DNA of 64,000 nt from Hypoxylon rubiginosum (taxonomy: Eukaryota; Ascomycota; Sordariomycetes; Xylariales; Hypoxylaceae): positions 1,240,001 through 1,304,000 of the forward strand of contig CADCXA010000031.1 of the NCBI GenBank assembly GCA_902806565.1, written 5' to 3'. The position numbers were made by a program, and so were the translations under genes. This document shows positions 56,679-64,000 of the stretch, piece after piece; position 1 is the first letter of the stretch; each line of letters begins with the position of its first letter. The notes under the pieces are model-generated. The model was given only the letters and a program-made list of their open reading frames with translations, was not told where the DNA came from and ran no database searches.

Positions 56679-57846
56679 AAGACCCGGCTGGCTACCTACC
56701 TGGCACCTGTTAAAATCAATCCATAAAGAAAACATTATGATCATCGTCGTTGTCATTTAGCGGAACGAGAAGAAAGGAAAGATGCAGAGGGCATCTCGGG
56801 AATCTTCGGTGGTCTGGCATATTCTTCTTTAATGACTGCATATAGCATCTCGATTCTTATTGATACATATTTAATTCCCACCTCGCCCCCAAGATCTCTC
56901 CTTCTCTCTCCTGTGCCACAGATGCGCGTCGTGGGCGAGCATGGGGCTGGTACCAGGTGCCAGGGCAGCCAAGTTATCGTGCATTGATGAGATCATATTT
57001 CGAAGAGACTAGCAGGTCGCGCTCATTTCAAGGCCACACCCACCTTTTTTCTCCGTTGCGGCGTAGCAGCAGAATTTCGGTCTATTCCAGAACGCGAAGG
57101 ATTCAAGCTAGTCGACCGAAGACGCGGTTTAGGTGCTCTTATATAGGAAGACATTGACTAGCCTAGGTAGTTGAAAGACGGGGGTTGAAGTGGGCAGACT
57201 ACGGAGACTAGAGCCGTTTTTTGAGGCTTTAGATGATGTTACCGTAACGTTGTAGGATCGGATTAGCGTAGGCCAATCCAGCTGAAATTAATCTAGTGAA
57301 GGAATTAATGAATCGAACACGTGCGAAGTTGTGAACAGGTTGAACTACGTCTCGAAGGTAGAATGACGTCTTGACCTATCCCGTCTATCGTGAAGTCAAG
57401 CGGCGATATTTTACAGATATTTTACACAATCTAGACATTTTAAAAGACATCACGTCATCTTCGGAATATTTAGTATATCGTATTTGGCACTATCAAGGTA
57501 CTTTAGAACTCATCCCTGGATCTTTTCTTTTCTTTCTTCCCCCTTTTTTTTTTCACGCGATTACTATTTACCTAGGTACGTAGACGGATATAGGTTCACA
57601 TCTATGCTATAATTGATAATACACTACTTCACACTAGGAAGTACGCCACACTTTCTAACTATAGGGACAAAACGTATCTGTAAATTAATTAAGGTATATA
57701 TCTGTACCTAACGTACCTGCCTAAGGTAGGTTGGTAGGTACCTAGGTAGATATAGGCCTACTCATGATTGATTATGATGCTACAATGCTTACCTACCGGA
57801 GGCAGGTAAAGTATCTTGTCTCAAAACATTAGCTTCCTAGCATCGA
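56679..57846. other. Convergent intergenic region, 1.2 kb
   Basis: The region is AT-rich with no supported gene. A dense patch of CCTAAGGTAGG/GGTACCTAGG strings lies at 57710-57760, matching similar patches elsewhere in the window. Confidence 0.4.
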
Positions 57847-58845
57847 CTAGTAATCGTACGGACCTCGTGGAAACAATGAGTCACCGGTTGAACTGCAATT
57901 AGTTTTTCCTGTTGCAGCTAACCAGCTCCTTGCTCTCATATCGAAGCCTTGTGATAAAGGAATCAGAGCTGACGCTGGCGGTCGATGCATTGTCAGCATC
58001 ACTCTCTCTTCATGGGCGGTGGCTAACACTCCAAGCCACTCTGAAAACTTCCCGGAATGATTTACGATGTCATGGGCCAGCACGTCTTCTGAAACTAACT
58101 CGGCTTCCTCAGTGATTTCGTCAATGAGTGCGGTGGACTCGTACTGGCATAGACTTTTGACTATAAAGGGTAGATCATAGATCACGGCGTCGAGTTCTAC
58201 ATAGTGTTTACTAATCCGGATCACCTTATAACCCTGAACGCCAGTAAAGAACCGCGCCTGGCAACTTAAGGCGCCTATTTGAATTCTCCACATGGAAGGG
58301 ATCGGATGAGAGAGGTTTTGGACCTGTGCACACACTTCGAGGGGGAGCTTGTCCGCGACACGAAGCACGATATCGTGTTGAAGCTCGTCCTCGCCGTCCA
58401 GGCAGCGCAGATTCGAGGAGATCATAGGAACGTATTCTGTCACGAAATTCCCCAGGATAAAGTTATCGGTTTCCGGGCTAATGTAGATGACCCCTCGAGT
58501 CAAGCTGTTATCCTTCTTCATGCGCATGGGCAGGCTAGTCAAATCTCCGCGCACGAGCAGGCTGACCCAATCTCTCAGTAGATGGTAATCACAGCGGAAA
58601 TCCCGCAACAGTCCCCGTGGGATCTTTATATTAGATACGCCGATCCCGACGGAATAGAGCTTCCGAGCGAAATGACGACTTTCCGAGTTGACCGAAAGAA
58701 AAGGGCTACATAGATATTTGTAAGGCAAGATTTTTTGTTCTTCGATGAGGATGATGCGGGACCGAGCTTCATGATATATTGCGAAGTCCCAGATGATAGC
58801 GCGTAGCTCCGGAGGAAGGTCATTGAGGTTGAATGATGTTGCCAT
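57847..58845 (-). CDS. 2EXR-domain protein of unknown function
   Basis: This single-exon gene has 332 codons. The N-terminus (FNLNDLPPELRAIIWDFAI) is the opening of the 2EXR domain, an F-box-like module expanded in filamentous ascomycetes; SVNSESRHFARKLY is the usual second block. The rest has no recognised domain and no catalytic motif. Function is unknown; protein-protein interaction in ubiquitin-related or incompatibility contexts has been guessed for the family. It stands alone between a multicopper oxidase gene and unassigned sequence. Confidence 0.8.
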   Translation of the reverse strand: MATSFNLNDLPPELRAIIWDFAIYHEARSRIILIEEQKILPYKYLCSPFLSVNSESRHFARKLYSVGIGVSNIKIPRGLLRDFRCDYHLLRDWVSLLVRGDLTSLPMRMKKDNSLTRGVIYISPETDNFILGNFVTEYVPMISSNLRCLDGEDELQHDIVLRVADKLPLEVCAQVQNLSHPIPSMWRIQIGALSCQARFFTGVQGYKVIRISKHYVELDAVIYDLPFIVKSLCQYESTALIDEITEEAELVSEDVLAHDIVNHSGKFSEWLGVLATAHEERVMLTMHRPPASALIPLSQGFDMRARSWLAATGKTNCSSTGDSLFPRGPYDY

Positions 58846-59917
58846 CTTCCGTGGCTCCTCTACCGGTCTCGTTGGTGAGGTTGATATCTAGTTGCTGTAA
58901 TCGAGAAGAGATGTTTAAAGGCTACGGGATAACACAATCGAGGCAAAGTCGAATGAAAGAACCTCGCTACCTAGGTAGGTACTCACCATGTAAGTGTATC
59001 TGAGGATTTTCAGGAGGTAAGTATTCTGCTCTGTTTTCCAACCTATTTCGTAGTAGTAATTGCAATATTACGTTAGGCTTGGATGTTTATATAGAAGCCA
59101 TCTAAAGCCCTTTGTCACAGCACGAACTAAAGGCGCAGAAACAACAAATTGTTATACGAGAGACTATTAAACTAATTACAAAGAGCCGCAGAAATACATA
59201 GTCACTGAGAAGCTTTGTTCTCTCTTAGCGTTCATCTATACTAATAGGCCAACTCCTCGCTAAAAGGGCTAAAAACCTTGACATCTTTGGATAACTCACC
59301 TACCTTCCTAGCTTGAATGTGCCCAGTGGCTGTATAGCAAGAACCAGAAGGTACGTATCGTGAACCGATCTATTGCGAACTAAGAAAATTTTATGCTAGC
59401 ACTATACGTGAGTCGGAGATACGTAGGTCGCCTACGGATCTACGGATTAAGTATCTAGATAGTCCTTGGCTAACTATGAGGAGTAAAATGATAGTAGCGA
59501 TGCCAAGTAGAGGATAGAGCAAGCCGTATGCATATTGCAAGTGTGTACAAGAGATGAAAATGCGCATGCCTCTAGATATTTTCTTTCATTCCTAACATTG
59601 ACGTGAGCACATTTTCATGTAGGAAGACGATATGGCACACATTATATCATAAAACCATCATTGATTTCCTGATTTCTACATAGTCAGGATATTAGCAATT
59701 CAAAATGTGAGCTATGTCTGTTTCTGTTTATGGCGATCGAGTAATCCTACGTAGTCGTGACGTTTACATGGAAATTCGCCTTGCGAGGCCACGCGTATAA
59801 GAGGAAAGGTGATCGCAGTCCGAATCAATTTGGAGATTGACCTTGTCTCGTCACAATTTATTAGCCTCTAGTACTCTCCTCATCGACATCGAACATCAAC
59901 CTGAAAATACCACCGAG
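58846..59917. other. Intergenic region, 1.1 kb
   Basis: The region is AT-rich. A CTACCTAGGTAGGTAC string at about 58969 belongs to the dispersed motif. No gene is seen. Confidence 0.4.
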
Positions 59918-60210
59918 ATGGGTAAACATGAGATGTCCAAATCCGATTCATCAAACATCAAATCCTCACAGGTTCGGGCTTCACATACCACCTACTACCT
60001 ACTACGCCATTTGATCATTTCTAATCGTGGTGTATCTAGGTCAAGGGCGCCGATACGACGTCGGGAGATCGCGCGGCTCCGGCCCAATCTGCCGGAGACC
60101 GGAACGAGGCGGCCTTGGGCTCGGCCGGCCAGCAGAATGTGGGTATAGGCACCGGCAGCCAATCCGGCAATTATGGTGGTTCCACTCGCAGCGGTGGCGG
60201 TAAACACTGA
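59918..60210 (+). CDS. Small spliced hydrophilic glycine-rich protein
   Basis: Two exons (59918-59971, 60040-60210) give 74 residues. It was found by splicing: the 68-base intron begins GTTCGG, has a CTAAT branch signal and ends ATCTAG. The product is Ser/Gly/Gln/Ala-rich and highly hydrophilic (KGADTTSGD, QSAGDRNEAALGSAGQQ), with no signal peptide and no Cys or Trp. Such composition recalls small stress- or conidia-associated fungal proteins of LEA-like character, but I do not recognise a family. In-phase joining and the change to a clean composition after splicing support a real gene. Confidence 0.55.
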
Positions 60211-60776
60211 GATGCAAGTAGTCGGAACTACGTAGTGACGCGGGACTGGAAAGGTTGTCGTTAATACGGAATATCGTCTGACGCATGTGGTATTTTTTAT
60301 ATGTAACGGATAGATGGAAAATAACACGCTCGTTTGGTCCTCGTTGACTTAACCAATAGCCCCGGTGTTCAATCTACATGACTTTAGTTACGACTGCTGA
60401 AGTATGAGAGAGTAGGTTGTCAGCCATAGTGATGGAAACATGCCTCTCCATCCCAATCCAATCGTTTGATCAAAATGTTAATGCGTCAGGTCTCGATAGT
60501 AGACTACAGTATCAGCTGCATCATCTCACGTACCATATCCAAGTGAGCAAAATTGGAATGATGACCGCATATGATTGCCGTATTCTATTTTCCGCCCTCA
60601 TTTTGTTGTTGGTGCGGGCCATTTTGACGGCTGAAATCGTGATATGCAATGCATCTTTGGGTCTCTATCGTAGTGCATTGTCGTCCGAATGTGTCCCAAC
60701 CTTTTTCTTCTAATATTTTCTTCAATCTGAGACCGAGACATAACCAAATATATCGTATCTTGTCACAAATTTATCC
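60211..60776. other. Convergent intergenic region
   Basis: The 566 bases between two small genes hold no feature that I can support. Confidence 0.4.
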
Positions 60777-61319
60777 TCACATGGGATAAGTAGCCTTGAC
60801 AAGTCTTCCCACCTCTTCGCCGAAATCAAAAGTCTTTCCGCCGAGCATCAACCGAGCCTTCGTGTCGGTGGCGTTCTCGAGAACGATCTTGCTGGTCATG
60901 AAACCCCGGCCGAATATGTCGCCTATTTTCTCAACGGCAAAGCTCTCTGGATGCTTGGGGAACTCCTGGACGTTTCCGTCGGCGTCCTTCAATGTGGACG
61001 TCTGCGCGTCCCACTCCCACTCCCACTTGTAGTCGGGGTCGTTCCAGGCCCAGGGGTTGGCGACCGCCTTGCACTTGCGGGTCGCGCCGGCGGGTAGGAA
61101 GGGGATCACGTAGTTGATATAGGTCTCCTGGACGAAGTCGGCAACGAAGAACAAGGCCAGCGGGGTCTGGTCGGTATCGGGTTTTATGAAATCTGCCGTA
61201 GGGGGTTGCAGGTACTTGTATCGAGGATCGAGAAATAGGGCGCGGAGCAAGGTAGCATGGTTCGTGGCCAGCTCGAAAGCTTCCGCGGGGGTCGGGGGCT
61301 TGATCTCGTCTCCAGGCAT
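60777..61319 (-). CDS. Hypothetical protein, 180 aa
   Basis: This single-exon minus-strand frame starts ATG at 61319 and ends at 60777. The protein is rich in aromatic residues, with PWAWNDPDYKWEWEW in the middle, and has an even, soluble composition without membrane segments or signal peptide. No catalytic or binding motif is recognised. GC-rich third positions and a clean 180-codon frame suggest it is expressed. Function unknown. Confidence 0.65.
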   Translation of the reverse strand: MPGDEIKPPTPAEAFELATNHATLLRALFLDPRYKYLQPPTADFIKPDTDQTPLALFFVADFVQETYINYVIPFLPAGATRKCKAVANPWAWNDPDYKWEWEWDAQTSTLKDADGNVQEFPKHPESFAVEKIGDIFGRGFMTSKIVLENATDTKARLMLGGKTFDFGEEVGRLVKATYPM

Positions 61320-62006
61320 TTTCGGGTAAGACTGATACTAGTAAGATTGCAAGACTGGACTAACTATGTCGTCGGGAAAGAAACTCGAACTGTTTGAGGA
61401 ATAGAATGAGAATTTGGCTAGGCTATTTTAAGAAGAGCTGAGGTCCGTCACCGCTAATGAATGATCCACACGATTTTTCTGTGTGGAGTTGGAGAAAGGC
61501 GGGGGAGCTTAGTGGAGCTTCTAGCTCGTGCATCCACTATTTTCCAGGGGAAGCTAAAGGAGGCAGAGGGGGGTCAACCAATCTTCCTTCACTCTTACAG
61601 TTCTCATAGCTTTATCTCACTTTGTTACCTCGGTGAAGCTAACCAAGTACGACTCCTACCTACGTATGTAGGTTAAATAGAACACCTCTCAGGCTCTTGG
61701 CTTAGATATATCCAGTTACGGAGAAACCTCTATAAGCAGTTAGCTACATGTGAAAGAGAAATACTCATGTCCACTTGATTCGGCAGTCAGTCAACTGGAT
61801 CATACAGAAACAAACCTCGAATCGCACAATTCCCCCAGATACCTTGTTACCAAGGTCTTCCAAGCGGCCCAGTTTGATTGCTAGGATGAAGTAATTCTTA
61901 GAGATCATCATAGATTTAGTTGGGCCATAAGCTACGGCTTACGGCTTAAGAATAGGTGAGCTCGAGGGAGGGTCTATCAGCCAACTCTTGCACCTAGAAG
62001 CGATAT

Positions 62007-62037
<31 letters not shown>

Positions 62038-62455
62038 GATCGCCTGCGGGGCTCATTTTTTGGGGTATGGTTATCTGCCAACAAAGCACATGGCGACGCG
62101 CAGCAGCTGAACCAGATGGCGCGTTTACCAGACGCCCACATATTGGAGAAGGCCCGGCTTCTAGGGAATGCCATTGACTTAGGTTTAGACTGTCTGCCGT
62201 TGTTCAATCCACGCCAACTTCGCGGAGTTGCAATCCTCCTTTTTACGCCGGTCGATCGGCATAATGCAGGATCGATATTCGGCAGATGGGTTGGCGAGGT
62301 TAGCTACCTGCGGGGTAGCAGCACACTCCATACGATACCCTTGGCTAGACGACGTGCGAGCGACAGCTATAAGAATAGGGCTGTCATGGTCCTTAGAGCT
62401 ACTGGGTATCATAGTACCTAAGGTAGGTAGTCCAGTTGTTTGAAACCCTTGCGCC
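61320..62455. other. Intergenic region, 1.1 kb, with TA microsatellite
   Basis: This divergent spacer contains a TA dinucleotide run and, just before the next gene, a GTACCTAAGGTAGGTAG string near 62415. No gene is supported. Confidence 0.45.
62013..62037. repeat. TA microsatellite
   Basis: About twelve uninterrupted TA units. Confidence 0.95.

Positions 62456-64000
<1,545 letters not shown>

Overview
The window is a piece of a filamentous ascomycete (Pezizomycotina) genome. Genes are split by short GT-AG introns of about 45-100 bases, and there are Zn2Cys6 regulators, a non-reducing polyketide synthase, a 2EXR-type protein and fungal transposons. I cannot fix the genus from the sequence alone. 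All gene models were spliced by hand: exon phases were checked, but no transcript or database search was available.

Region 1 (352-39926) is a meroterpenoid biosynthetic gene cluster. Its enzyme set matches, family by family, the viridicatumtoxin (vrt) cluster described in Penicillium aethiopicum. In order it holds a Zn2Cys6 regulator, threonine aldolase (VrtJ-like), 2OG-Fe(II) oxygenase (VrtI-like), NR-PKS with SAT-KS-AT-PT-ACP and no thioesterase (VrtA-like), acetoacetyl-CoA-synthetase-type ligase (VrtB-like), DMATS-fold prenyltransferase (VrtC-like), short-chain prenyl diphosphate synthase (VrtD-like), a second Zn2Cys6 regulator, FAD monooxygenase (VrtH-like), metallo-beta-lactamase-type thioesterase (VrtG-like), methyltransferase (VrtF-like), MFS exporter (VrtL-like) and two P450s (the VrtE/VrtK slots). 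In the known pathway the aldolase and ligase supply a malonamoyl-CoA starter, the PKS and lactamase-type thioesterase make the tetracyclic core, oxygenases and the methyltransferase tailor it, the diphosphate synthase and prenyltransferase add a geranyl group, and one P450 spirocyclises it. All 14 expected gene types are present with open frames.

Region 2 (27278-33084) is an intact Ty1/Copia retrotransposon inside that cluster, between the methyltransferase and exporter genes. It has identical 182-bp LTRs, a 5-bp AGATC target duplication, a gag-TGA-pol arrangement in one frame, and a primer site resembling half-tRNA priming.

Region 3 (about 40381-47793) is a nested transposon island directly beyond the cluster. 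A 6,993-bp Mutator-like (MULE) element with 213-bp terminal inverted repeats and a perfect 9-bp target duplication sits at the end of a 253-bp palindromic MITE, which lies between further inverted-repeat arms. The MULE carries two convergent genes: a 13-exon transposase with DDE and CxxH motifs, and a 7-exon coiled-coil accessory gene. This is strikingly like the layout of maize MuDR. A GAGTACT motif recurs through its introns and spacers.

Region 4 (47794-64000) is an ordinary, sparsely gened flank: a polyol-type zinc dehydrogenase, a multicopper oxidase, a 2EXR protein, two small unknown genes and the 5' part of a vanillyl-alcohol-oxidase-family flavoprotein cut by the window end. I found no rRNA, tRNA or CRISPR.
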